Positions 8,786 to 18,382 of a stretch of DNA of 44,775 nt are shown one piece after another. The notes beneath the pieces are model-generated. The model had not been told where the DNA came from and ran no database searches. It was given only the letters and a program-made list of their open reading frames with translations. The translations under genes were made by a program, and so were the position numbers. The stretch covers positions 1 to 44,775 of the forward strand of contig JAKSIQ010000011.1 in assembly GCA_024398755.1 (NCBI GenBank), given 5' to 3'. The stretch comes from Bacteroidaceae bacterium (lineage in GTDB: Bacteria > Bacteroidota > Bacteroidia > Bacteroidales > Bacteroidaceae). Position 1 is the stretch's first letter; each line of letters begins with the position of its first letter.

Positions 8786-8872
8786 GTGAAGGGAGTGGAA
8801 TGTGTAAGGAAAATTCGTACTGAATCCAACATAATCCGTACTGTTTCAAAGGCCGATGCTAACCATTCCGCG

Positions 8873-9012
8873 TATTTTTGCAAATGTTTTGTTTCATACT
8901 TAGCCGACGACCGTGACTTTCAGCAGTTGTCCTGCATGTCTGTGAAGATGTGAAAGGGTGGCCCAGGGGACATGATTATGTCCCTTTTTTTATGCCCTTT
9001 CACATTTTTTTT
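8873..9012 (+). ncRNA. Candidate small RNA with nested terminator hairpins
   Basis: The 342 bp between the second palindrome and the first GH43 gene holds a -7-like box TATTTTTG (8873-8880) and two nested hairpins. The inner one is GGGACAT-GATT-ATGTCCC followed by seven T (8967-8991). The outer one is ATGTGAAAGGG pairing CCCTTTCACAT (8948-8958 with 8995-9005), followed by more T to 9012. A transcript starting near 8888 would be about 105-125 nt. I find no credible ORF inside and do not recognise a known RNA family. It could also be a leader or attenuator for the PUL, but a separate PUL promoter follows at 9045-9074. Confidence 0.45.
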
Positions 9013-9044
9013 GTGTTTAATCAAAAATAATTGTTAAAATATGA

Positions 9045-9074
9045 TTTGTTTTCAACAGACATTTGTTATCTTTG
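9045..9074 (+). promoter_or_regulatory. PUL promoter upstream of the first GH43 gene
   Basis: TTTG (9045-9048), an 18 bp gap and TATCTTTG (9067-9074) fit the Bacteroidetes -33/-7 pattern. It lies 53 bp before the ATG at 9128, after the nested terminator, and is the best candidate to drive the plus-strand run up to 25182 or 29469. Confidence 0.65.
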
Positions 9075-9127
9075 ACCGCTTTAGTGCGAGAATAATATAA
9101 TACGCGTATAAAATATTAACCAAACTT

Positions 9128-10123
9128 ATGAAGAAACGTTACCTATTCCCCGCCGATTACATGGCCGATCCTTCGGTTCACGTTTTCAATGGAAGAGTGT
9201 ACATTTACCCGTCTCATGACTGGGAGTGCGAGAATGTAGAAAATGACACCGGCGACCAGTATGTCATGAAGGACTATCATGTTCTGTCAACTGATGACGT
9301 CATGAACGGCGAAGTGAAAGATCATGGAAAGGTTCTCGGTCTTGAAGACATAGCATGGGCCGGACGCCAGCTCTGGGACTGCGATGTTGCAGAAAAGGAC
9401 GGCAAGTACTACATGTATTTCCCAATGAAGGACAAGAACGATGTTTTCCGTCAGGGCGTTGCCATTGCTGACAATCCTGCCGGTCCGTTCATTCCCGAGC
9501 CGGAGCCGATACATGGCAGTTACAGCATAGACATGGCCGTACTCAAGGATGAAGACGGCAGCTATTACATGTATTTCGGCGGCCTCTGGGGTGGTCAGCT
9601 CCAGTGCTACCGCGACAACATAGGCATTGAAGATCCCGCAATAAACAATACTCCTGACAGCAAGAATCTTCCTCACGGAAATCAGCCGGCTCTGCCGAGC
9701 CGTGTGGTCCGCCTTTCCGGCGACATGCTGCAGTATGCCGAAGAACCCAAGCCGGTTCTCGTGGTTGACGCTCAGGGAAAGCCTCTTGCAGCCGATGACC
9801 CGCACCGTTTCTTCGAAGCATCATGGGTTCACAAGTATAACGGCAAATACTATTTCTCATATTCCACCGGTGACACTCACATGCTGTGCTATGCAATCGG
9901 TGACAACCCATACGGCCCATTCACATATCAGGGTGTCATTCTGACTCCTGTTGTAGGCTGGACAACCCATCATTCAATTGTCGAATACAAAGGCAAGTGG
10001 TATCTTTTCCATCACGACAGCGTTCCATCAGGCGGAAAGTCATGGCTGCGCAGCCTCAAGGTATGCGAACTTGAATATGACGAACAGGGTCATATCAAGT
10101 CCATTGAAGGCATGGATAAATAA
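9128..10123 (+). CDS. GH43 bifunctional beta-xylosidase/alpha-L-arabinofuranosidase (Xsa-like)
   Basis: This 331-residue single-domain GH43 enzyme has no signal peptide, so it is predicted cytoplasmic. It would release xylose and arabinose from imported oligosaccharides. Five-bladed propeller catalytic positions are visible: the base Asp in YMADPSV, the pKa-setting Asp in SIDMAVLKDEDG, and the acid Glu in FFEASWVHKYNGKYY. From memory the sequence is very close to Bacteroides ovatus Xsa (same length, shared segments such as YLxPxDYMADP and AGRQLWDCDV). The change of the usual DP to DM at the second Asp is a small oddity. It is first in the PUL, 33 bp before the FAS1 lipoprotein gene. Confidence 0.92.
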   Translation: MKKRYLFPADYMADPSVHVFNGRVYIYPSHDWECENVENDTGDQYVMKDYHVLSTDDVMNGEVKDHGKVLGLEDIAWAGRQLWDCDVAEKDGKYYMYFPMKDKNDVFRQGVAIADNPAGPFIPEPEPIHGSYSIDMAVLKDEDGSYYMYFGGLWGGQLQCYRDNIGIEDPAINNTPDSKNLPHGNQPALPSRVVRLSGDMLQYAEEPKPVLVVDAQGKPLAADDPHRFFEASWVHKYNGKYYFSYSTGDTHMLCYAIGDNPYGPFTYQGVILTPVVGWTTHHSIVEYKGKWYLFHHDSVPSGGKSWLRSLKVCELEYDEQGHIKSIEGMDK

Positions 10124-10156
10124 GTAAATAATAATAATCAAAAAATAACCAATTTA

Positions 10157-13100
10157 ATGAAAAAGAACAATTCTATTTTGGGCCGGTCCGGCTTATTGGG
10201 ATTGTCCCTTGCAGTCATGGCGACGGTTTTCGGAGTCACATCATGTAAAACCGATTTTGACCTTGACACAAAGACACCTGAATGGCTCGGCACAAGCATC
10301 TTTGAAACTCTTGACCAGGGTTTCCAAGCTGTCAATGTGGACAGTATCACAAAAACTTACAAATTCAAGACCTACATCAGACTGATTCGTGATCTTGGTC
10401 AGGAAGGCATTCTTTCAAGAACCGGTTCACGAACCATGTTTGTAGCTGATGACGAGGCATTTGAACGCTTCTTTGCAGACTGCCCGTTCAAAAAGGTTGA
10501 CGGCACACCTGTAACCTGTTATGATGAGCTCAGCAAGGCCCAGAAGAACATGATTCTTAAAGGTTCAATGCTGAACAATGTTTATCAGGTAGCAATGCTT
10601 TCCAGCACCCAGGGCCCTGTTCTCGGTGACTGTATGAGAAGGCTTTCAACATTTTCACCTTATGATTCCATTACAATCGTAAGGAAGAACACCATTAACA
10701 AAGCTGAATCACTTGACAATTTGCCTGATACAAAGTATTGGCAGCGTTTCAAGACCGATGGCTCATGGTCAAACGGAATGCTTCTTCTCAAGGATGGTAC
10801 AACACATTCCATGATTTTCTTTGTCAACAAGTTCCTGCAGACAAAGAAGATTTATGACGACGATTACGATTTCCTTTTCAATCAGGGTGTACACAGCAAA
10901 GTTGGCAAGCCTGGTAGAAAACCCGGTGACGCAACTGTGAATGGTGTCAGAATTGAAGTTCAGAACAAGAAGTGCTTCAACGGCTTCATTCATGTTATGG
11001 CCGACGTCATCTACCTGCTTCCAAGTATGGCTGAATATCTTGAGGATGACAATGTTGCAACAATCTACAGTCACATTCTGGAACGCTTTTCAGCTCCTTA
11101 CCCCAGCACATACCAGCGTCAGCAGATTGTTGATCGTATAGGTCAGGGCAAGATTGTCCTGCCTGATGGCGTAAGAACAGACACGGTCTTCGTAAAGAAA
11201 TACCTTTCACGTTGGAGAAGTCAGAGCACGGAGTCTGATGCGTTGTCCGGACTTCTCGCCAACAACACCACCAATCCTGTTCTGGCACCTGGCGTTACCA
11301 ATGCCTTGCTCAGACTTGATGAAGCCACACTGCTTCTGTATGATCCGGGTTGGAATTCGTACTACTCGAATACGAACAGCAACGAGGCTGACGTTGAAAT
11401 ACAGAGAAATATAGGTGTAATGTTCGTTCCTACCGACAAGGCTCTGAAAGCATGGTGGATGAGTTCCGCAATGCGTGAGCGTTACGGCTGGATAACCAAG
11501 GATGATGCCCAATTTGATTATCATGATGTTGCTATTGATATGGACAGCATTCCTTTGAATGTTATTGTCAAGCTGATAAACAACAACATGCAGTATTCTC
11601 TCACATCGACCATTCCGAGCCAGTTCTCAGGCGTTTTGAACGATGCAAGAGATCCTATGTTTGATGGTATTGACGATCCTGTGGGTACTTTTGATTCAGT
11701 TGTCATGTGCTGCAACGGTGCTGTGTATTATACCAATACGGTATATGCTCCTACATCGTACCGTTCAGTCGCATATCCGGCTCTTGTAAACGAAGGTCTT
11801 CAGATTATCAACTGGGCAATCAATGATACAGAACTTGCTTACAGTGCTTATCTGAATTCAATGGTAACCAGTTACAGCGTATTCATGCCTACGGTTTCAG
11901 AATCAATAGATCCTGAAATCAAGGGCAAACTCATCTGGATTGACCCTGTATCGTTCGCTTTGAACAAATACGGTGACCAGGTCAACCCCGAGGATGATAT
12001 AATGTATGCTTGGGTATTCAGTTATAACGGATCAAGAGTTGTGGCAGATCTTTATACCTATGACTATAAAACAAAGACAGTCATGGATAAGGTTGGAGAA
12101 ACAGTTGATGATACCGGCGGCGACGGAGGTGTAATCCGCAACCGTCTTATGGAACTTATGGACTACCATATTGTATTAGGTGATGTTGAGCCCGATGCTA
12201 TCTCAACTCTTGTACCTGATCAGAACGGTTATACCTATTTCAAGACAAAGGGAAATGGTGAAGTCCGTTTCAAGAATGCTGTAACTTCAGTTGACGATCC
12301 GGAGCATCCGGGCCAGACCATGCCTAACATTGCAGAAATGAGTGTCGCTGGCGGTTACCAGATTGAAAGAGATGAAGAATTCGCTGTCACAAAGCGTTAT
12401 GACCAGTATCTCATGAACGGTAACGGACGCGTTTACCTGATAGATGAACCGCTCATGTCATCAAGAAGATCTGTTTATGACGTCCTTTCCGATTCTATAA
12501 CTTATCCGGAATTCAAGTCGTTCTATCAGCTGATGAAGTCTCTTGAAATGTTCGGAGACTCGCACAACAAGCATGCAATCGGATCAAGACAGTGCGTTAA
12601 CTCGTTCAATACGTACCATTATACGGTATACGTTCCGTCTAATGCCGCAATTCAGGCATTGTTTGATAATGGCACATATTATTCACTTGCTGCAATTGAT
12701 TCAATAAACAATTATTGCTACCAGCTCAGGCAGGACCTTATTAACAATGATCCATTGGCAGGCCCGCTGATGTGGCAGGATTCTCTGATTGACATTTCAA
12801 GACGTCTGCGTCATGCCGCGCCTGGTGATACCACCGATGCTGACCGCAGTTTTGACTATACCAAATGGGTTGATGCAAAAAAGCAGGACCTGAGAAACTT
12901 TGTAAACTATCACATTCAGGATAATTCAGTTTATCAGAATGCTGAGTTCAAGGTAGGTAAGGACGAGTTTGGTAACGTTGCAACATCTGCAAAGTACGAG
13001 ACGGCATTCATGAATGATGGCCAGTATGAAAAACTGACAGTATCCGGCGGCAATAACCTTTCAGTAAAGGATGCCAACGGCAATGTCCGGTTTATTGACA

Positions 13101-13276
13101 AGACAAAGGGCAACAAGTATTACAACATAATGTGCCGTGAATACGAGATAGATACAAAAGACAGTAATTCGCAGACAAAAGTCACATCAATTAGAAGTTC
13201 GTTAATTGAGACTTCATCGTTTGCTGTTATTCATCTTATTGACGGTGCCCTTTGCAATGGTGACATTATTTTCTAA
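10157..13276 (+). CDS. Large FAS1 (fasciclin)-domain lipoprotein, SusCD-linked
   Basis: This 1039-residue protein has a lipoprotein signal (TSC, Cys30) followed by KTDFD, a tail compatible with surface export in Bacteroidetes. Several FAS1-like units are suggested by repeated patterns such as TMFVADDEAFERFF (about 90), MFVPTDKALKAW (about 420) and YTVYVPSNAAIQALF (about 825), each followed later by a hydrophobic H-x-x-D or N-G strand. FAS1 domains mediate adhesion. Beside SusC/SusD such lipoproteins take the place where SusE/F-type surface glycan-binding proteins usually sit, so a glycan-capture role is inferred. It lies 12 bp before SusC. Domain count is approximate. Confidence 0.8.
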   Translation: MKKNNSILGRSGLLGLSLAVMATVFGVTSCKTDFDLDTKTPEWLGTSIFETLDQGFQAVNVDSITKTYKFKTYIRLIRDLGQEGILSRTGSRTMFVADDEAFERFFADCPFKKVDGTPVTCYDELSKAQKNMILKGSMLNNVYQVAMLSSTQGPVLGDCMRRLSTFSPYDSITIVRKNTINKAESLDNLPDTKYWQRFKTDGSWSNGMLLLKDGTTHSMIFFVNKFLQTKKIYDDDYDFLFNQGVHSKVGKPGRKPGDATVNGVRIEVQNKKCFNGFIHVMADVIYLLPSMAEYLEDDNVATIYSHILERFSAPYPSTYQRQQIVDRIGQGKIVLPDGVRTDTVFVKKYLSRWRSQSTESDALSGLLANNTTNPVLAPGVTNALLRLDEATLLLYDPGWNSYYSNTNSNEADVEIQRNIGVMFVPTDKALKAWWMSSAMRERYGWITKDDAQFDYHDVAIDMDSIPLNVIVKLINNNMQYSLTSTIPSQFSGVLNDARDPMFDGIDDPVGTFDSVVMCCNGAVYYTNTVYAPTSYRSVAYPALVNEGLQIINWAINDTELAYSAYLNSMVTSYSVFMPTVSESIDPEIKGKLIWIDPVSFALNKYGDQVNPEDDIMYAWVFSYNGSRVVADLYTYDYKTKTVMDKVGETVDDTGGDGGVIRNRLMELMDYHIVLGDVEPDAISTLVPDQNGYTYFKTKGNGEVRFKNAVTSVDDPEHPGQTMPNIAEMSVAGGYQIERDEEFAVTKRYDQYLMNGNGRVYLIDEPLMSSRRSVYDVLSDSITYPEFKSFYQLMKSLEMFGDSHNKHAIGSRQCVNSFNTYHYTVYVPSNAAIQALFDNGTYYSLAAIDSINNYCYQLRQDLINNDPLAGPLMWQDSLIDISRRLRHAAPGDTTDADRSFDYTKWVDAKKQDLRNFVNYHIQDNSVYQNAEFKVGKDEFGNVATSAKYETAFMNDGQYEKLTVSGGNNLSVKDANGNVRFIDKTKGNKYYNIMCREYEIDTKDSNSQTKVTSIRSSLIETSSFAVIHLIDGALCNGDIIF

Positions 13277-13288
13277 CCAGCTAACTGA

Positions 13289-16200
13289 ATGACAATGAAT
13301 AATATTAATAAGATATACGGAACAGTCATTGCACTTGCTGCATTGGCTTTGCCAGGGCAAATGTCAGCCCAGAAGGCCGGAGATCTGATAAGCGGTATCG
13401 TTGAAGATGAATTTGGACCGATGATGGCTGTAAACGTTACCGAAAGGGACGCTGCTGACCGAATCATAAATCACGCCGTTACTGACATGAACGGTGAATT
13501 CTCATTCCGACTTGTCAACCCGAAGGATAGAATCCAGATTTCGTACGTAGGTTTGGAAACCGTTGACATTCCGATTGACAAGACCTATTTTGAAATCAAG
13601 ATGAAGGAAGCCGGTGATCTTCCTGAAGTTGAAATTACAGCCCAGGCTGTATCTAACACTGAAGGTCTGCCTATTCCTATGCGTGAAATGCCTAGCGCAC
13701 GTCAGACACTTGATATGACTGAGTTGGAAGGTCTTGGTATTACTACCGTTGATGAGGCTCTTGCCGGACGTTTCTCAGGTCTTGACATAGCATTCACTTC
13801 GGGTGACCTTGGTGCCCGTTCAACAATGCACCTTCGTGGTGTGTCAACCATGACCGGTGACCAGAACCCGCTGATTGTCGTTGATGGTATGATTTGGGAA
13901 ATTGACAGCAACTTGAAGAATAACTTCGACTATCAGAACGAGTCTCAGAATACCGAGAAGGTCTCGGAGCTGCTCAACATCAATCCTGAAGATATTGCCA
14001 CCATTACTGTTCTGAAGGATGCCGCAGCTACGGCAATCTGGGGTTCACGTGGTGCTAACGGTGTTATGGAAATCAAGACCAAGCGTGGTGCCCGCGGTCA
14101 GACCCGTGTCAACTATTCATATCGTATGAACGGTACATGGCAGCCCGAAGGTTACAAGCTTCTTAACGGTGACCAGTACACAATGTATCTGAAGGAAGCG
14201 TTCTTCAATCCTGAATTGAAAGATGCCGCTGCCGATATTGATGAAATCAACTACGATGACATGTTCTCTGAGTACGAGATGTTCAATGACAACACCGATT
14301 GGGTTGATGCAGTAAAACAGTTCGGTGTCCAGCACTCGCATAACCTGTCAGTAAGCGGTGGTGGTGACAAGGCCAACTTCCGTATATCAGCCGGTTTCGA
14401 CAACCAGCAGGGTTCTGTTATCGGTCAGAAGATGAACCGATTCACAACCCGTGTGGCATTTGACTATTTCGTATCAGACCGTATCAAGGTTACTACCAAC
14501 TTCTCAATGACATACTCAAAGAACAAGCAGAATTCAGCTGCCATCAGTACTGCCATGAAGATGATGCCTAACCTTGCAATCTATTACGAAGATCCTCTTA
14601 CAGGTGTTTCGACAGGCGAATTCTACCACATGCGTGCAGATGCCAGCGATGCTCTGCCTAAGAACACCAATCCTGTTGCCGAGGCTGCAGAGAAACAGCA
14701 GTTCAGCACTTCGTTGAATGTCAGCCCTGACTTCTCGCTGACCTATAACCTGCTCGGCATTGAAGATGATCAGCATAAACTGACATATGAGGGACGTGTC
14801 AATTTCGGTGTCACAAACAGCGGAAGCGACAACTATACTCCTGTAACTCTGTCAAGAGAAGGATGGAAGGACGGCAATGCCAATTCAGTTTCTTCAAACT
14901 CAAGCAAGAGCTCACAGATTACCACCAACCATTCACTTACGTTCATTCCTCATCTGAAGAACCCTAACCATTCGTTTATGGCAATGGTAAGATATCAGTT
15001 GAGCAACAGTTACAACAAAGGACAGAATGCCAGCATTTCCGGACTGCCTTCAGGTACATTCCAGTCAATCGGTCTTGACGGTAAGATTGGAAACATTTCA
15101 ACCAGCGCCAGTCAGAACCGTAGCATGAACGTTACATTCACTGCCCACTACTCATATAAGAGTAAGTATTCATTTGATGTAACAACCCGTTCCGATGGTA
15201 GCACCCGTTTCGGCGATGCAAAGCGTTGGGGTACATTCCCTGCATTCTCTGGCCGTTGGAACATCAGTGATGAAAAATGGTTTGACGCCCTGCGTAACAC
15301 AGGTCTTCTGACTATGATGGCAACTCGTGTCAGCTGGGGTCTTCAGGGTAATGCTCCTGGTGGAGACGGTATGTTCTACAGCAAGTATTCAAGCGGTACC
15401 GCATATCTGGGTACTTCGACCATCTATCCGTCAAATATCAGACTCAGCAATCTTCAGTGGGAAGAGACGGTTTCATGGAACCTCGGTTTCGATTTCGGAC
15501 TGTTCAAAGACAGACTCAGTGCAAATATTGATCTGTACACCCGTACCACTGAAAAAATGTTGAATCAAGGTTATGCGATTCCTACCTCTTCGGGTTTCTC
15601 TTCACTCGATGTTGTGAATGAGGGATCAATGAAGAATGCAGGTTGGGAGTTCTCACTGAGTGCCAACCGTATATACGAAACCAAGATTCTTGGCAAGCAG
15701 TTCAGCGTTAACGGTAATATCAACTTTGCCGACAACACCAACCAGATTCTTGAAATGAATCCTACCATGCTGGCCAAGATGAACAAGGACTTTGACTTCA
15801 ACAATGGAAGCTACCTTTCATACGTGGCTCTGAAGAATTCATTCGGTTCAATTTACGGCTTCAAGTATCTGGGCGTATATCAGTACAGTGACTATAGTGA
15901 AGTTGAGATTCCGGGTGTAAGTGGCCCTAACGCTCCTGTCGTTAAAGATGAAAATGGAGTTGCTGTCAAGGACAAGAACGGACAGTATAAGCCTGTCATG
16001 TTCGCTTATGGTTCAGAAGACGATGCCAACGCCAAGAATTATGAGTTTGTAGGTGGTGACGCCATTTATGAAGATATAAATCATGATGGTAACATCAACG
16101 AACTTGATATTGTATATCTGGGTAGTTCACTTCCAAAACTGAACGGTGGTTTCGGTGTCCGTATGTCATGGGGACGCCTTTCGTGGAACAACCAGTTCAA

Positions 16201-16621
16201 CTTCCGTTGGGGTAACAGGATTGTAAACGGCTCCAGAATGAATGCTGAATGTATGTACAACACCGACAACACTTCGGCTGCCATTAACTGGCGTTGGAGA
16301 GTTGAAGGTGACAAGACCGTCATGCCTCGTGCCCTTTACCAGTATGGTTACAACTACCTCGGTTCTGACCGTTATGTTGAGGACGGATCATTCCTGCGTT
16401 GGAACTATACGGCTTTAAGCTACTCACTTGATCCTACGCTTACAAAGAAAATAGGTCTTGGTAACGTAAGTTTCAACTTGAACCTGAATAATGTTCATTG
16501 CTGGACCAAGTACTCAGGTATGGACCCGGAAGTCGGTTCAGGTCAGGGAAGTGTCGCAATGGACAATGCGCAGACCCCAAGATCAAAGCAGGTTACCTTC
16601 GGTCTATCAGTTCAGTTCTAA
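13289..16621 (+). CDS. SusC/RagA-family TonB-dependent outer-membrane transporter (pair 1)
   Basis: This 1110-residue protein imports glycan oligosaccharides across the outer membrane, using TonB energy, with SusD as the lid. A signal peptide ends near residue 27 (MSAQ). Then come a carboxypeptidase-like regulatory domain (about 32-110), the plug (about 125-265: VDEALAGRFSGLD, STMHLRGVST, PLIVVDG and the SusC signature AATAIWGSRGANGVMEIKT) and the beta barrel, ending in aromatic VTFGLSVQF. No N-terminal STN or FecR-interacting domain is seen, so sigma/anti-sigma signalling through this protein is unlikely. An in-frame second ATG is at 13295. SusD follows after 19 bp. Confidence 0.96.
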   Translation: MTMNNINKIYGTVIALAALALPGQMSAQKAGDLISGIVEDEFGPMMAVNVTERDAADRIINHAVTDMNGEFSFRLVNPKDRIQISYVGLETVDIPIDKTYFEIKMKEAGDLPEVEITAQAVSNTEGLPIPMREMPSARQTLDMTELEGLGITTVDEALAGRFSGLDIAFTSGDLGARSTMHLRGVSTMTGDQNPLIVVDGMIWEIDSNLKNNFDYQNESQNTEKVSELLNINPEDIATITVLKDAAATAIWGSRGANGVMEIKTKRGARGQTRVNYSYRMNGTWQPEGYKLLNGDQYTMYLKEAFFNPELKDAAADIDEINYDDMFSEYEMFNDNTDWVDAVKQFGVQHSHNLSVSGGGDKANFRISAGFDNQQGSVIGQKMNRFTTRVAFDYFVSDRIKVTTNFSMTYSKNKQNSAAISTAMKMMPNLAIYYEDPLTGVSTGEFYHMRADASDALPKNTNPVAEAAEKQQFSTSLNVSPDFSLTYNLLGIEDDQHKLTYEGRVNFGVTNSGSDNYTPVTLSREGWKDGNANSVSSNSSKSSQITTNHSLTFIPHLKNPNHSFMAMVRYQLSNSYNKGQNASISGLPSGTFQSIGLDGKIGNISTSASQNRSMNVTFTAHYSYKSKYSFDVTTRSDGSTRFGDAKRWGTFPAFSGRWNISDEKWFDALRNTGLLTMMATRVSWGLQGNAPGGDGMFYSKYSSGTAYLGTSTIYPSNIRLSNLQWEETVSWNLGFDFGLFKDRLSANIDLYTRTTEKMLNQGYAIPTSSGFSSLDVVNEGSMKNAGWEFSLSANRIYETKILGKQFSVNGNINFADNTNQILEMNPTMLAKMNKDFDFNNGSYLSYVALKNSFGSIYGFKYLGVYQYSDYSEVEIPGVSGPNAPVVKDENGVAVKDKNGQYKPVMFAYGSEDDANAKNYEFVGGDAIYEDINHDGNINELDIVYLGSSLPKLNGGFGVRMSWGRLSWNNQFNFRWGNRIVNGSRMNAECMYNTDNTSAAINWRWRVEGDKTVMPRALYQYGYNYLGSDRYVEDGSFLRWNYTALSYSLDPTLTKKIGLGNVSFNLNLNNVHCWTKYSGMDPEVGSGQGSVAMDNAQTPRSKQVTFGLSVQF

Positions 16622-16640
16622 TATTTAAAGGTACAATCGT

Positions 16641-18338
16641 ATGAAAAAGATAAAATCGTTTATTTTCATGGCATTGGCCGGTCTTTCGTTTGCGTCTTGC
16701 GAAGACTTCCTTACACTGATGCCGCTCAATGACATTGTTCTTGAGAACTTCTGGACTGACAAGTCTGACGTAGAGAGTGTCCTGCTTGGAGCATACGCAG
16801 CTCTTGAAACAGGAGACTGTGTTACCCGTATGTCAGTCTGGGGCGAAATGCGCGCCGACAATATGGTATATGAATCTACCAGTCAGAATACCAGCGATGA
16901 TATACGTCAGGTTGTAAAGGAAAATCTGATGTCATCAAACGGTTATACTACCTACAAGTGTTTTTACGATGTGATTAACCGTGCCAACACCGTTCTTCAC
17001 TTTGCACCTCAGGTAGCCGCGCAGGATCCTAACTATACTGCTGATATTTTGAATTCTGACATAGCCGAGGCTATAGCCATCAGGTCACTCAGTTACTGGT
17101 ATCTGATACGTGCTTTCAGGGATGTTCCTTACACAACCATTCCTTCAATTGATGATACGAATGACTTCTTCATCGGTCAGACTCCGTTCAATCAGATTCT
17201 TGACTCACTCATCAGCGATCTGGAAGCTGTCAAGGATTATGCGACCAAGAAGTTTACATCTAAAAGTGCGAATACAGGCCGTTTCACCCGTGTCGGCATA
17301 TATGCTTTGCTTGTTGACATGTACTTGTGGAAAGGCAACTGGGACAAGTGCATCGAGTATTCTGAGTATATTACTTCAGAGAAGATGAAGGAATACAAGG
17401 AACTTAAGGAAGAGGAAGGTACGTCATGTAATGTACAACTTTTCAATGACAAGTATCCTCTTATATATGATGCATCAAACACCAATCCTTCTGCCGGTAA
17501 TTCATATAACAAGATATTCGGATCAGGTTCTTCTTTTGAAACATTGTTTGAACTGCCTTATGACCAGACTGTTTCAAATCCGTTCGTATCTACATATTAT
17601 AATGACAACAATTCACAAACCGGTGCGCTCAAGGCCATTGAATCAATCAGTGGCGGCGTAAAGAGCGGAAACCTGTTCTCTCAGCAGACAGACGGCCGTT
17701 TCCTTCAGGATGTTAACGAAAACGGGGGTATTGTCAAGTATGTGTACGAAAGTCTTACATATAATATGAAGTCAAATTCTGAATTCACGGCAATCCAAAG
17801 TTCGACAAAGCGTAATTTCACTCAGCCTAACTGGATTATCTACCGTTATACTGACGTTCTTCTTATGGAGGCTGAAGCCAAGGTCATGAAGGCTATGCAG
17901 TTGAGTGGACAGGATTCCACCGAATTGTGCAATGATGCATTCGTATTGGTTGATGCGGTGAACAGTCGCGCAATCTGCAGGAACTCATACGAAAATGCAA
18001 CAGCTCTTAAGCAGGCTAATTACTCAGATGCAAGCCTGCTTGAAACTCTTGTGTTTGACGAGCGTCGTCGTGAGCTCCTTTTTGAGGGCAAACGCTGGTT
18101 TGACCTTGTGAGAATGGCTCTTCGTGATACCCAGAAGCCGAACGGAAGTACAAGAAGGCTTATAGATGCAGTACAGGAGAAGCATCAGAAACTGCAGACA
18201 TACAGTGCCGTTGAAATCAAGTTGAGAAATGTTGATGCCCTTTTCTTCCCCATCAACAAGGAGGAAATCAAAATCAACAGTCTTTTGAAACAGAATCCGG
18301 CCTATGTTGATAATGAGTATATTAACAAAGCCCAATAA
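16641..18338 (+). CDS. SusD/RagB-family surface glycan-binding lipoprotein (pair 1)
   Basis: This 565-residue protein has a lipoprotein signal ASC (Cys20) followed by EDFL, the common SusD start, then PLNDIVLENFWTDKSDVESVLLGAYA, a recognisable SusD N-terminus. The C-terminal SusD pattern LLFEGKRWFDLVRMA, preceded by VFDERRRE, is present. It caps the preceding SusC and binds substrate at the cell surface. It is 44 bp before the next FAS1 lipoprotein. Confidence 0.95.
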   Translation: MKKIKSFIFMALAGLSFASCEDFLTLMPLNDIVLENFWTDKSDVESVLLGAYAALETGDCVTRMSVWGEMRADNMVYESTSQNTSDDIRQVVKENLMSSNGYTTYKCFYDVINRANTVLHFAPQVAAQDPNYTADILNSDIAEAIAIRSLSYWYLIRAFRDVPYTTIPSIDDTNDFFIGQTPFNQILDSLISDLEAVKDYATKKFTSKSANTGRFTRVGIYALLVDMYLWKGNWDKCIEYSEYITSEKMKEYKELKEEEGTSCNVQLFNDKYPLIYDASNTNPSAGNSYNKIFGSGSSFETLFELPYDQTVSNPFVSTYYNDNNSQTGALKAIESISGGVKSGNLFSQQTDGRFLQDVNENGGIVKYVYESLTYNMKSNSEFTAIQSSTKRNFTQPNWIIYRYTDVLLMEAEAKVMKAMQLSGQDSTELCNDAFVLVDAVNSRAICRNSYENATALKQANYSDASLLETLVFDERRRELLFEGKRWFDLVRMALRDTQKPNGSTRRLIDAVQEKHQKLQTYSAVEIKLRNVDALFFPINKEEIKINSLLKQNPAYVDNEYINKAQ

Positions 18339-18382
18339 TATGCTCTCATAAGTAATATCAGTTATAAATTACTACAGTCAAT

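Noticed and set aside
9287..9920. Minus-strand ORFs opposite the first GH43 gene
   Set aside because: They are shadows of the GH43 frame; the plus-strand product has all catalytic motifs.
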